Source: Brachybacterium sp. EE-P12 (GTDB lineage: Bacteria > Actinomycetota > Actinomycetes > Actinomycetales > Dermabacteraceae). From it: a stretch of 64,000 nt of DNA. A program made the position numbers and the translations under genes. Position 1 is the first letter of the stretch, and each line of letters begins with the position of its first letter. Shown piece by piece: positions 31,470 to 40,138 of the stretch. The stretch spans positions 1-64,000 of the forward strand of contig NZ_QXCP01000003.1 of the NCBI RefSeq assembly GCF_003711805.1, read 5' to 3'. A model generated the notes under the pieces. It did no database searches. It was not told the origin of the DNA and was given only the letters and a program-made list of their open reading frames with translations.

Positions 31470-32552
31470 TCAGCGCCCGGTGAGCTCCCGCGCCTGCTCC
31501 TGCGCCTTCAGCGCGAGCTCGACCGCCTTGAAGGCGTGCTCCTGGGTCATCGCGTTCTCGGTGCGGTGCAGCACGTCCAGCACCAGCTCGCCGAAGAAGG
31601 GATAGCCCACCTTCCCGTCGGCCTCCAGGCGGTGCTCGCCCTCGGCGTCCACGAGGATGACCTGGTTCGGGCCGTTGTCCGTGGTGACGTCGACGTACTT
31701 GCGCAGCTCGAGATACCCCTCGGTGCCGACCACGAAGGTGCGGCCGTCGCCCCAGGTGCGCAGGCCCGACGGCGTGAACCAGTCCACGCGCACGAAGCCC
31801 GTCGCCCCCGAGGACAGCGCGATGTGCGCATCGCCGAAGTCGTCCAGCTCGGGATGCTCCGGATTGCCGAAGTTGCCGATCGAGGAGGAGAGGATCTCCG
31901 CGTCCTCCGAGCCGGTGAAGGTGAGCATCTGCTCGAAGTTGTGCGAGCCGATGTCGGTGAGGATGCCGCCGTAGCGGGCACGCTCGAAGAACCAGTCGGG
32001 CCGGGTCGAGGGATCACCCATGCGATGCGGACCCATGCCCGTGACCTGCAGGACCTTCCCGATCGCGCCCTTCTGGATGAGCTGCGTGGCCAGCACCGCG
32101 GCCTCGACGTGGATCCGCTCGGAGTAGTAGACCATGTACTTCTTCCCGGTCCGCTCCACCGCCGCCTTCGCCTCGGCGAGCTGCTCGAGCGAGATCAGCG
32201 GGGTCTTGTCGGTGAAGTAGTCCTTCCCCGCCTCCATCACACGGATGCCCAGCGGCGCCCGGTCCACCGGCACCGCGGCCGCGGCGACCAGGTGCACCTC
32301 CGGATCGGCGAGCACCTCCTCCTCGCTCGAGGCGATGGTGACCTCGGGGAACTTCTCCTTGAAGGCGGCCGCGCGCTCGGGCTGCGGGTCGTACACCCAC
32401 TTCAGCGTGCCGCCCGCACCGAGCAGGCCCTGGGTCATGCCGCCGATGTGGCCGTGGTCGAGATGCATCGCGGCGAACACGAACTCGCCGGGTTCGACCA
32501 CCGGCTTCGGCATCGCGGCGGGGGCGTAGTCGGCGCCTTCGGAGACGGCCAT
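31470..32552 (-). CDS. Gfo/Idh/MocA family oxidoreductase
   Basis: A 360-residue NAD(P)-dependent dehydrogenase of the Gfo/Idh/MocA family. The N-terminal strand FVFAAMHLDHGHIGGMTQGLLGAG replaces the usual G-x-G-x-x-G with a less standard dinucleotide loop. The family's E-K-P position reads DKTPLISLEQL (about 115-125), so the usual Glu-Lys-Pro is Asp-Lys-Thr-Pro. The C-terminal alpha/beta half includes RYGGILTDIGSHNFEQMLTFTGS (about 188-210) with the D-x-G-x-H motif. AAAGGA precedes ATG 32552. It stands alone behind a 388-base intergene. The substrate, probably a sugar or inositol derivative, cannot be told. Confidence 0.87.
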   Translation of the reverse strand: MAVSEGADYAPAAMPKPVVEPGEFVFAAMHLDHGHIGGMTQGLLGAGGTLKWVYDPQPERAAAFKEKFPEVTIASSEEEVLADPEVHLVAAAAVPVDRAPLGIRVMEAGKDYFTDKTPLISLEQLAEAKAAVERTGKKYMVYYSERIHVEAAVLATQLIQKGAIGKVLQVTGMGPHRMGDPSTRPDWFFERARYGGILTDIGSHNFEQMLTFTGSEDAEILSSSIGNFGNPEHPELDDFGDAHIALSSGATGFVRVDWFTPSGLRTWGDGRTFVVGTEGYLELRKYVDVTTDNGPNQVILVDAEGEHRLEADGKVGYPFFGELVLDVLHRTENAMTQEHAFKAVELALKAQEQARELTGR

Positions 32553-32940
32553 GGGAGGTCCTTTCGACGAACTGTGCAGGGGCGGACGGCAACTTCTGAG
32601 CAGCCGCGGCGCGGCCGATGAGTCGGCGCGGGGCCGACGGGACGCGCCGGGGCGGACGACGGCCGCGGACTGCGACCTCGCAGACGCTCCCGACGCGGGA
32701 AGCGGTTCCCCCCGAGTGTCGTGCACCACCGTACCGATCACCGCGTCGTGCCGGAGGTTGCCAGCCCGACGGCGGGCCCGGCCGTGCCCCGCGAACCGCT
32801 GTCCACCCGCGGCGTGACCTCGGACAACTCCGCCCCGCAGTGCGGCACCGCCGGGCCTATCGTGGTCCCGAACGCCACACAGCGGTGCCCGCGCACGAGC
32901 GCGCTCCGCCCGCTCGCCGACGGGCACGGGAAGGACCCCC
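32553..32940. other. 388-base intergene between divergent oxidoreductase and AspT-family genes
   Basis: No gene could be supported here. It should hold the promoters of both flanking genes. The clearest element is an inverted repeat, GGGAA (32697-32701) and TTCCC (32706-32710) around GCGG, which resembles LacI- or GntR-type half-sites. A GGAAGGA ribosome binding site precedes GTG 32941. Confidence 0.5.
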
Positions 32941-34512
32941 GTGATCGACGCCCTCGCGAGCAGCCCCCTGCTCACGCTGTTCCTGGTCGTCGCGACCGGG
33001 GCGGTGCTCGGCGCGATCCCCTTCGGCAGGGTACGCTTCGGGGCCGCCGGCGCGCTGTTCACAGGGCTGGCCCTGTCCGCCCTCGCCCCGCAGCTCGGCT
33101 CCGGGATGGAGATCGTGCAGACGCTGGGGCTGGCGCTGTTCGTCTACACCGTCGGCATCTCCGCCGGCGCCGCGTTCTTCTCCACCCTGAACCGGCAGCT
33201 GCCGCTGCTGCTGGCGGCGACCGCGGCCACCGTCGTCGCCGCGATCGCGACGATCCTGCTCGGGCATGCCCTCGGCCTCGAGAAGGACCTGGGCCTCGGC
33301 CTGTTCACCGGCGCGCTCACCGCCGCCCCGGCCCTGGACGCCGCCTCGCGCCTGACCGGCACCGCGGGCCCGTCGGTCGGCTACTCCTTCGGCTACCCGA
33401 TCGGCGTGATCGTCGGGATCGTGCTGGTCTCCACCGTCGTCACCCGCGCCTGGCCCGGCCGGCGCGACACCCCGGCGCTCGCCGGGACGAGCCTGCGCTC
33501 GACCACCGTGCTCGTGCACCGCCGGGTGAACCTGCGCGACGTCCCCCAGTGGTACGAGCAGCGGGTGCGCTTCTCCTACCTGCGCCGGGACGGGACGGTG
33601 CGGGTGATCGTGCCCGGCGAGGACCTCCTGGCCGGGGACGAGGTGGTCGCGGTCGGCATGCCGGATGCGGTCGAGGAGGTCGTCGCCGAGCTCGGGGAGA
33701 GCTCCCCGCGGCACATCGCCCACGACCGCTCCCTGGTCGAGTTCACGCGGCTGACCGTCTCGAACCCGGACCTCGCCTCGCGCTCGATCGCCGAGCTGAA
33801 CCTGCCCGTGCGCTTCGGGGCCGTGGTCACCCGGGTGCGACGCGGCGACCTCGAGCTGCTCGCCCGCGACGACCTCGTGCTCGAGCCCGGCGACCGCATC
33901 GCCGTGGTCGTGGACCGGGCCGAGCTCGACGCGGTGCACACCTTCCTCGGCGACTCCGACCGCAAGGCGAGCGAGCTGGACGTGCTCTCCCTCGGCCTCG
34001 GCCTCGTGCTCGGCGTGCTCCTGGGCCTGGTCACGGTGCCGTTCCCCGGCGGAGGCTCCTTCGCCCTCGGCCCCGCGGCAGGGCCGCTGATCGTCGGCAT
34101 GGCGCTGGGGGCGCTGCGCCGCACCGGACCGATCGTGTGGTCCCTCCCGGGCGGCGCGAACACCACCGTGCGCCAGCTCGGCCTGCTGCTCTTCCTCGCC
34201 GCGCTCGGCCTCACCGCCGGGCCCGAGATCGCCGCCGTGCTCGCCTCCCCGACCGCCTGGCGTGCCGCCCTGCTCTCCGCCGTGGTCGCGCTGCTGGGCT
34301 GCGTGGTGCTGCTGATCGGCGCGCGCTGGGTCCTGGACCTGTCGGCGCCGCGCGCGGCCGGCGCGGTCGCCGGCTTCCTCGGCCAGCCCGCGGTGCTCGA
34401 CGCCGCGAACTCGAAGAAGGCCGACGAGCGGATCGAGACCGCCTACGCGACGCTCTTCGCCTTCTCGATCGTGGTGAAGATCGTGCTGGTCCCGGTGATC
34501 TGGAACCTCTGA
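32941..34512 (+). CDS. AspT/YidE-YbjL family transporter with two TrkA-C domains
   Basis: A 523-residue membrane protein of the aspartate-alanine exchanger (AspT; AAEx) family. Two blocks of about five helices (about 5-165 and 345-523) flank a central soluble pair of TrkA-C/RCK-C domains (about 180-330, with IVPGEDLLAGDEVVAVGMPDA and VLEPGDRIAVVVDRAEL). The duplicated signature GLALFVYTVGISAG and LGLLLFLAALGLTAG occurs in the two halves. This is the standard AspT/YbjL layout; family members exchange dicarboxylates or amino acids, and many are of unknown substrate. Start GTG 32941 follows GGAAGGA. It stands alone between divergent and unrelated genes. Confidence 0.87.
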   Translation: MIDALASSPLLTLFLVVATGAVLGAIPFGRVRFGAAGALFTGLALSALAPQLGSGMEIVQTLGLALFVYTVGISAGAAFFSTLNRQLPLLLAATAATVVAAIATILLGHALGLEKDLGLGLFTGALTAAPALDAASRLTGTAGPSVGYSFGYPIGVIVGIVLVSTVVTRAWPGRRDTPALAGTSLRSTTVLVHRRVNLRDVPQWYEQRVRFSYLRRDGTVRVIVPGEDLLAGDEVVAVGMPDAVEEVVAELGESSPRHIAHDRSLVEFTRLTVSNPDLASRSIAELNLPVRFGAVVTRVRRGDLELLARDDLVLEPGDRIAVVVDRAELDAVHTFLGDSDRKASELDVLSLGLGLVLGVLLGLVTVPFPGGGSFALGPAAGPLIVGMALGALRRTGPIVWSLPGGANTTVRQLGLLLFLAALGLTAGPEIAAVLASPTAWRAALLSAVVALLGCVVLLIGARWVLDLSAPRAAGAVAGFLGQPAVLDAANSKKADERIETAYATLFAFSIVVKIVLVPVIWNL

Positions 34513-34537
34513 CGGGGCTGAAGCCGGGCGGGGGCGC

Positions 34538-34543
34538 TACCGT
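34538..34543 (+). promoter_or_regulatory. -10 box of a leaderless transcript (gene at 34550)
   Basis: TACCGT (34538-34543) ends 6 bases before ATG 34550 and no ribosome binding site is present. Confidence 0.5.
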
Positions 34544-34549
34544 CGGACC

Positions 34550-35224
34550 ATGGAGCTGTTCACCCAGGCCTGGTCCGCGCTGCGCGAGGCCGTCGCGGCT
34601 CTGCCGGATCGCGCCTTCGCAGCCCCCTCGGGCTGCGCCGGCTGGACCGTGCGCGACCTCGTCGGCCACCTGGTCATCGACGCGCAGGACGTGCTGATCA
34701 CCCTCGCGACCCCCGCGGAGGACGCGCCGACCGCCGACGCGCTGAGCTACTGGACCCCGACGCCCACCCCGCCGGGCGGCACGTCCCCGCACGACCGCCT
34801 CACCGTCCGCCTCGCCGCCGCCTACGAGGACCCTGGCCTGCTGCGCGACCATCTCGAGGACCTCGGCGCTGCCGCCGGACGCGCCGCGCTCCTCGCCCCG
34901 GCGGACCTGCCCGTCGCCACGCAGGGCATGAGCCTCACCGTGCGCGACTACCTGCACGCCTACGTGCTCGAGTGGACGCTCCACCACCTCGACCTGATCG
35001 CCCATCTCGACCCCGCAGACGCCCCGGCGGGACCGCCCGCCGAGGGGCTCGCTGAGGCGCGGGACATGGTGGAGCGCCGCCTGCGCCTGCGCCTGCCCAA
35101 GGGGTGGGCCGACGCCGACGCGCTGCGACTCGCCACCGGGCGACGCACCCCCACCGACGACGAGCGGGCCGAGCTCGAGGAGCTCGGCCCGCGCGCGGCG
35201 ATGCTGCCGCTGTCGCTGGGGTGA
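34550..35224 (+). CDS. Maleylpyruvate isomerase-fold (MDMPI/DinB_2) protein
   Basis: A 224-residue protein of the mycothiol-dependent maleylpyruvate isomerase N-terminal (DinB-related) family. The recognisable opening is AFAAPSGCAGWTVRDLVGHLVIDAQDVL (about 24-51), where WTVRDLVGHL is the hallmark and His40 a metal ligand. HHLDLIAHL (about 144-152) supplies further histidines. Many actinobacteria carry dozens of these paralogues, thought to use mycothiol; individual roles are mostly unknown. It is leaderless, judged from the box 6 bases upstream, and convergent with an oxidoreductase gene. Confidence 0.82.
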   Translation: MELFTQAWSALREAVAALPDRAFAAPSGCAGWTVRDLVGHLVIDAQDVLITLATPAEDAPTADALSYWTPTPTPPGGTSPHDRLTVRLAAAYEDPGLLRDHLEDLGAAAGRAALLAPADLPVATQGMSLTVRDYLHAYVLEWTLHHLDLIAHLDPADAPAGPPAEGLAEARDMVERRLRLRLPKGWADADALRLATGRRTPTDDERAELEELGPRAAMLPLSLG

Positions 35225-35234
35225 CCGGTCCGCC

Positions 35235-36323
35235 TCAGCCGGTGACCGCCGCCGCGTCACGAGCCGTCAGCGGCACCGCCGCCGGCCGCTCGACGGTGCT
35301 GGCGATCTCCACGCGACTCCCGCCGTGCGCGGCCTCGAGCACCCCGTTCATCACCTCGAGCACGTGCTGGCCGAGCTCGCCGGAGGCCCGCAGGCCCTCG
35401 CCGCGCACCGCCATGTCCTGCAGCCCGATCCCGCGCCCGGCCTGCTCGTAGCCGCCGGTCACCGGCAGGGTCTCCCAGCCCTCGCCGCCGAGCGCGTGCA
35501 GCTGCACGTCCCCGTCGAAGCGGTTCGGGTCCGGGACGGCGAGGGTGCCGGCGGTGCCGTGGACCTCGATCGGATGCGCCGAGGTCGCGACCGCGTCGAA
35601 GCTCATCACGAGCGTGGACAGCACCCCCGACTCGTGCACCAGCACGCCCGTGACGTGCGTGTCCGTGGTGACGGGGATCGTCTCGCCCTCCCGCGGCCCG
35701 GAGCCGATCGTCCGCTCGGTGCGCAGCCGGCTCGCCGCCCCGATCACCGCTTCGACCGGGCCGAGCAGCGTGACCAGGGCGTGGATGTAGTACGGGCCCA
35801 TGTCCAGCAGCGGACCGCCGCCGGGGACGTAGTAGAAGTCCGGCTGGGGATGCCAGCGCTCATGGCCCGGGGTGACCATGGTGGCCGTCGCCGCGATGGG
35901 GGTGCCGATCACTCCGTCGTCGATCACCGCGCGCGCCGTCTGCGTGCCGGTGCCGAGCACGGTGTCCGGGGCGGAGCCGGTGAGCACCCCCGCCTCCGCC
36001 GCCGCGGCGAGCACGCGCGCCCCCTCCTCGGTGGTGACCGCGAAGGGCTTCTCGGAGTAGACGTTCTTGCCCGCGGCGATCGCGCGCAGATCCACCTCGG
36101 CGTGCGCCGCGGGGATCGTGAGGTTCAGGACTGTGTCCACCTCCGCATCGTCGATCAGCTCGTCGACGGTGAGCACCCGCACCCCCTCGCGCCCCTCGGC
36201 CGCGGCCTCGGCGCGGGCGCGGTCGAGGTCCGCGACGGCGACCAGGTGCACGTCGGGCAGCTGGTCGAAGCTCTCCAGGTACTGCCGCGAGATGACCCCG
36301 CAGCCGATCATGCCGACCTTCAT
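35235..36323 (-). CDS. Gfo/Idh/MocA family oxidoreductase (last gene of ThuA operon)
   Basis: A 362-residue NAD(P)-dependent sugar dehydrogenase. The Rossmann motif is MIGCGVISRQYL (5-16), the hallmark EKPFAVTTEEG is at about 93-103, and the catalytic-domain segment is GGGPLLDMGPYYIHALVTLLG (about 166-186) with the D-x-G-x-x-x-H/Y-x-H motif. Its ATG overlaps the thuA stop by four bases. It is the sixth gene of the operon beginning with the substrate-binding protein. Together with ThuA and the second oxidoreductase it probably converts an imported disaccharide or glycoside through a keto intermediate. Confidence 0.9.
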   Translation of the reverse strand: MKVGMIGCGVISRQYLESFDQLPDVHLVAVADLDRARAEAAAEGREGVRVLTVDELIDDAEVDTVLNLTIPAAHAEVDLRAIAAGKNVYSEKPFAVTTEEGARVLAAAAEAGVLTGSAPDTVLGTGTQTARAVIDDGVIGTPIAATATMVTPGHERWHPQPDFYYVPGGGPLLDMGPYYIHALVTLLGPVEAVIGAASRLRTERTIGSGPREGETIPVTTDTHVTGVLVHESGVLSTLVMSFDAVATSAHPIEVHGTAGTLAVPDPNRFDGDVQLHALGGEGWETLPVTGGYEQAGRGIGLQDMAVRGEGLRASGELGQHVLEVMNGVLEAAHGGSRVEIASTVERPAAVPLTARDAAAVTG

Positions 36324-37099
36324 CGGGTCGCCTCCTTCCGGCTGGTCGCGGGGGTGCGGCCGTGCTCGCCGTAGGGCATCTCGCTGCCGCGGGCGGCCCA
36401 GAGCAGGCCGCGCTCGATGATCGTGCGGACGTTCGGGTCCTCGAGCACCTCGACGCGGTGGCCGGGGGTGGTGACGAAGATGCGCCCCTCGCCCCACAGG
36501 CGGGTCCAGAGCGCCGGGGAGGTGATCTCACGGTGCCAGGGATCCCAGGAGCGGACCTTCTGGGTGGTGGTGGCGAGCACGTCGCAGTAGTCGTCGGCCA
36601 GGACCCAGTACTGCTCGGTGACCAGGTCGAAGTCGCTGATCCCGGCGGTGATGGGGTGGTCCGCGGCCTCGGGGAGCATGTTGACGGTGTAGGGGACGTA
36701 GTTGTCGGCCTGCTCTCCCCTGCGCTCGTCGGGGTGCTTGCCGGGGTGGCAGCCGAACTGTCCCCCGATGAGGGTGAGGTAGTCGGACTCGTTGCGGTAG
36801 GAGTCGGCGATCCCGCCGTGCCAGCCGGCCATCCCGGTGCCGGCCTCGATCGCGGCGCGCAGCCCCTCGAACTGGGGCCGCTCGATGGTGTTCATGGTGT
36901 TGCACTGGAGGATCAGGTCGACGGTGGCCATGTACTCGGCGTCGGCGTAGATCGCGGGGGAGTCCTCGATGCGGACGTCGAATCCGTTCTCCTCGAGGAA
37001 GGGGATGAACAGGTTCGTCGCCTCGACGGGCTGGTGGCCGTCCCAGCCGCCGCGGACGACGAGCGCGGTCCGGCGAGTTCCGGGGGTGGGGGTGGTCAT
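36320..37099 (-). CDS. ThuA domain protein
   Basis: A 259-residue ThuA-like protein (trehalose-utilisation family, class I glutamine-amidotransferase-like fold). The start TALVVRGGWDGHQPVEATNLFIPFLEENGF (about 11-40), IYADAEYMATVDLILQCNTM (about 49-68) and AGTGMAGWHGGIADSYRNE (about 83-101) are family landmarks. The last of these contains the H-G-G element where a true amidotransferase would have its nucleophile. ThuA proteins occur with Gfo/Idh/MocA dehydrogenases in disaccharide pathways (ThuA/ThuB act on trehalose and related disaccharides in rhizobia). Four-base overlaps join it to the genes on both sides, so translation of the three is tightly coupled. Confidence 0.88.
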   Translation of the reverse strand: MTTPTPGTRRTALVVRGGWDGHQPVEATNLFIPFLEENGFDVRIEDSPAIYADAEYMATVDLILQCNTMNTIERPQFEGLRAAIEAGTGMAGWHGGIADSYRNESDYLTLIGGQFGCHPGKHPDERRGEQADNYVPYTVNMLPEAADHPITAGISDFDLVTEQYWVLADDYCDVLATTTQKVRSWDPWHREITSPALWTRLWGEGRIFVTTPGHRVEVLEDPNVRTIIERGLLWAARGSEMPYGEHGRTPATSRKEATR

Positions 37100-38310
37100 G
37101 CGGTGGTCTCCTCGGTGGTGGGGGTCTGGGGGTCGACGGGGGTCCAGCGGGAGCCGTCGGCGTCGCTGGCCTCGACGGCGGCGAGGACGCGCTGGACGTG
37201 CAGCGCCTCGGCGAAGGAGGGGGAGGGGTCGGTGCCCTCGCCGATCGCGCGGACCAGGTCGGCGATCTCGTGGGTGAAGGTGTGCTCGTAGCCGAGGCCG
37301 TGGCCGGTGGGCCACCAGGCCGCGGCGTAGGGGTGCTCCGGCTCGGTGGCCAGCACGCGGGTGAAGCCCTGCCGGCCGGCGGGCACGGTCGCGTCGTAGA
37401 TCTCCAGCTCGTTCATCCGCTCGAAGTCGAAGGCGATCGAGCCCTTCGCGCCGTTGATCTCGACGCGCATCGCGTTCTTGCGTCCCTGCGCCATTCGGGT
37501 CGCCTCGAACGCGCCGAGCACCCCGCCGGGGAAGCGGGCGGAGAACAGGGCGGTGTCGTCGACGGTGACCTGCTGGCGCTCGCCGGTGGTGTCGCCCTTC
37601 CCTCCGAGGCCCTGCGCGGTGCCGGCCGCGGGGCGGGTGGGGACGACGGTCTCGAGGGTGCCGGAGACCTGCTGGATCGGGGTGCCGGTCAGCCACTGGG
37701 TCAGGTCGATGACGTGCGCGCCGATGTCGCCGAGCGCCCCGGAGCCGGCCTTGTCTTTGTCCAGCCGCCAGGTCATGGGGGCGTCGGCGTCGGAGAGCCA
37801 GTCCTGGAGGTACTGGGCGCGGACCTGGCGGATCTCGCCCACGAACCCCTCGGCGATCAGCTGGCGCGCGTAGGCGAGGGCGGGGGTGCGGCGGTAGGAG
37901 AAGCCGCAGAGCGAACGCACGCCGCGGTCGGCGGCGTCGGCGGCAGCGGCGGCCATCTCCTCCGACTCCGCCACCGAGTTCGCCAGCGGCTTCTCGCACA
38001 GCACGTGCTTGCCGGCCGCGAGCGCGGCGAGGGCGATCTCGTGATGGGTGTCGCCCGGGGTGCAGATGTCGACGACGTCGATGCCGGGATCCTCGATCAG
38101 GTCCTGCCAGCGAGTGGTGTGGGAGGCGAAACCGTACCGTTCGGCGGCGTCGGCGACCGCGGACTCGGTGCGGCCCGCGATCGTGTGCAGCACCGGGGCG
38201 GCCGGCAGATCGAAGAAGCGATGCGCGGTGCGCCAGGCATGGGAGTGGGCGGCGCCCATGAAGCCGTAGCCGATCAGGCCGATGTTCAGTGCAGTGGGTG
38301 TCGAGGTCAC
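37096..38310 (-). CDS. Gfo/Idh/MocA family oxidoreductase (ThuB-like)
   Basis: A 404-residue NAD(P)-dependent dehydrogenase. The dinucleotide motif is IGLIGYGFMGAAHSHAW (about 9-25), the family EKP is in HVLCEKPLANSVAES (about 100-114), and the substrate-half segment SGALGDIGAHVIDLTQWLTGTPI carries the D-x-G-x-H signature (about 194-216). Its length and the SHAW and YRRTPA elements resemble disaccharide 3-dehydrogenases that work with ThuA. It is separated from the upstream permease by 28 bases and overlaps thuA by four. Confidence 0.9.
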   Translation of the reverse strand: MTSTPTALNIGLIGYGFMGAAHSHAWRTAHRFFDLPAAPVLHTIAGRTESAVADAAERYGFASHTTRWQDLIEDPGIDVVDICTPGDTHHEIALAALAAGKHVLCEKPLANSVAESEEMAAAAADAADRGVRSLCGFSYRRTPALAYARQLIAEGFVGEIRQVRAQYLQDWLSDADAPMTWRLDKDKAGSGALGDIGAHVIDLTQWLTGTPIQQVSGTLETVVPTRPAAGTAQGLGGKGDTTGERQQVTVDDTALFSARFPGGVLGAFEATRMAQGRKNAMRVEINGAKGSIAFDFERMNELEIYDATVPAGRQGFTRVLATEPEHPYAAAWWPTGHGLGYEHTFTHEIADLVRAIGEGTDPSPSFAEALHVQRVLAAVEASDADGSRWTPVDPQTPTTEETTA

Positions 38311-38338
38311 GACGGGGACGTCTCCTTCGAGGTCGGGG

Positions 38339-39151
38339 TCACTTGCCGGAGCCGGCGGTCATGCCGCTGACCAGGTAGCGGCGGCCGAAGGCGTACAGGA
38401 TCACGATCGGGATCGAGGACAGCACCACGGCGGCCATCACGACCGGCACGTTGGTGGCGTACTCGCCCTGGAAGCTCCACAGTGCCAGGGGCAGGGTGCG
38501 CTTGTCCGGGCTCTGCGTGAGGATCAGCGGGAACAGGAAGCCGTTCCAGGACATGAGCGCCTGGTACACCGCGACCGTCACGAGCGCGGGGCGCACGATC
38601 GGGAAGGCGAGGCGCCACATCTTCTGCCACTCGGTCGAGCCGTCGATGTCCATCGCCTCGAACAGCTCCCTCGGCACGTCGCGCAGGGAGTTCGAGATGA
38701 TCAGGATGCTCAGCGGCAGACCGAAGGCGATCGCGGGGATCATCAGCGCGACCAGAGAGTCGTACATGTGCATCCGGATGATCATCAGGTAGATCGGCAC
38801 GATCGTGGCCTGCACCGGGATCGCGAGCCCCAGCAGGAACAGGCTCCGCACGGGGCCGAACACCCGCCGTGTCCCGCGCACGATCGAGTACGAGGCCATG
38901 AACGCCATGAGCACCAGCGGCACCACGGTGCCGACCGCGACGAGGACGCTGTTGAGCAGGTACTGGGTGAAGTCCGCCTCGAGCACTGCGGTGACGTTCT
39001 CGACCGCGAGGGGCAGCGAGGGCAGCACGGGGTTCGAGCCGAAGTAGGTGGAGATCGACTTCAGGCTCGTGATGAGCACGAAGTACAGGGGCAGCAGCAC
39101 GACGACGAGCCACAGCCAGCCGAAGGTGCCGCCGATCCAGTTGCGCCGCAT
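38339..39151 (-). CDS. Carbohydrate ABC transporter permease (MalG type)
   Basis: A 270-residue inner-membrane subunit with six helices. The cytoplasmic EAA loop that contacts the ATPase reads ELFEAMDIDGSTEWQKMWRLAFPIVRPAL (about 156-184), here E-A-M-D rather than E-A-A. The start WLVVVLLPLYFVLITSLKS and C-terminal RRYLVSGMTAGSGK are typical of MalG-like proteins. ATG 39151 lies just past the stop of the partner permease; GGAGCC in that gene's last codons serves as ribosome binding site. No ATPase gene is present in the operon. Confidence 0.92.
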   Translation of the reverse strand: MRRNWIGGTFGWLWLVVVLLPLYFVLITSLKSISTYFGSNPVLPSLPLAVENVTAVLEADFTQYLLNSVLVAVGTVVPLVLMAFMASYSIVRGTRRVFGPVRSLFLLGLAIPVQATIVPIYLMIIRMHMYDSLVALMIPAIAFGLPLSILIISNSLRDVPRELFEAMDIDGSTEWQKMWRLAFPIVRPALVTVAVYQALMSWNGFLFPLILTQSPDKRTLPLALWSFQGEYATNVPVVMAAVVLSSIPIVILYAFGRRYLVSGMTAGSGK

Positions 39152-39152
39152 G

Positions 39153-40136
39153 TCAGGCTCCTTCCATCTGGCTCGCGGAGGCATCCTTGCCGCCGAGCCG
39201 CTGCACGCCGAGCGCGAGGCCCAGCCCGATCACCACCAGCATCACCGCGAGGGCGCTGGCCACGCCCATCTCGTTGCCGCGGAAACCGGTGAGGTACATG
39301 TCCAGCGGCAGGATCCGGGTCGCGACGCCCGGTCCGCCCTGGGTGAGGACGAAGATGATGTCGAAGTAGGTCAGCGCTCCGACCACCATCAGCGTCGAGC
39401 TGGTGATGAGGGTGTACTTCAGCTGCGGCAGGGTGATCGAGAAGAACTGCCGCACGCGGCCGGCGCCGTCGATCTGCGCCGCCTCGTACATCGACTGCGG
39501 GATCTGGCTGACCGCGCCCTGGTAGATGAGGGTGTGGAAGGGGATGAACTGCCAGGCGATGATGAACAGCAGCACGCCCCACACCAGCACCGGGTCGCCG
39601 AGCCAGTTCTGCTTGAGCAGCGGCATGTCCAGCCCGGTGGCGAGCCCGAAGTTCGGGTCCAGCAGCGACTTGAAGGTGATCGCGATCGCCGCGGAGGAGA
39701 GCAGCAGCGGAAGGAAGTACAGCACCGCGAGCACGTTGCGGTATCGCTGCTGCCCGGCGAGGAAGGTGCCCAGCAGGATGCTCAGCGGCGTCTGCAGCAG
39801 CCAGGTCGCCACGATCATGATCAGCACCAGGCCCAGGCCCTGCCAGGTGGTGGAACGGGTCAGCGTCTCCGCCCAGCTGGTCAGGCCCGTGAACTGGATC
39901 GCGCCGATGCCGTTCCAGCTCGTGAAGGACAGCACCACCACCCCCAGCAGCGGCAGCAGGGCGAAGATCGCGAAGAACGCCAGCGCCGGCAGGGCGAAGA
40001 GGACATGGGAGATGTGCACCCGCTCGCCGCGCGGGCGGCGGGAGTCGGCGGCCGACGGGGCCCGCTGCACGGGTGCGGCCTCGGCCTCGGCGCCGGTGAC
40101 GGCGAGCTGCGGCGTCGCGGGGGAGAGCGCCGTCAT
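39153..40136 (-). CDS. Carbohydrate ABC transporter permease (MalF type)
   Basis: A 327-residue permease with a cytoplasmic leader (1-40) and six helices. The EAA loop is SMYEAAQIDGAGRVRQFFSITLPQLKYTL (about 204-232). The ISHVLFALPALAFFAIFALLPLLGVVVLSFT first helix is of the MalF/UgpA class. The start ATG 40136 was chosen for the GGGGGCCTGACG spacing right after the substrate-binding protein gene, and because upstream codons run inside that gene. It pairs with the MalG-type permease next to it. Confidence 0.91.
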   Translation of the reverse strand: MTALSPATPQLAVTGAEAEAAPVQRAPSAADSRRPRGERVHISHVLFALPALAFFAIFALLPLLGVVVLSFTSWNGIGAIQFTGLTSWAETLTRSTTWQGLGLVLIMIVATWLLQTPLSILLGTFLAGQQRYRNVLAVLYFLPLLLSSAAIAITFKSLLDPNFGLATGLDMPLLKQNWLGDPVLVWGVLLFIIAWQFIPFHTLIYQGAVSQIPQSMYEAAQIDGAGRVRQFFSITLPQLKYTLITSSTLMVVGALTYFDIIFVLTQGGPGVATRILPLDMYLTGFRGNEMGVASALAVMLVVIGLGLALGVQRLGGKDASASQMEGA

Positions 40137-40138
40137 CG

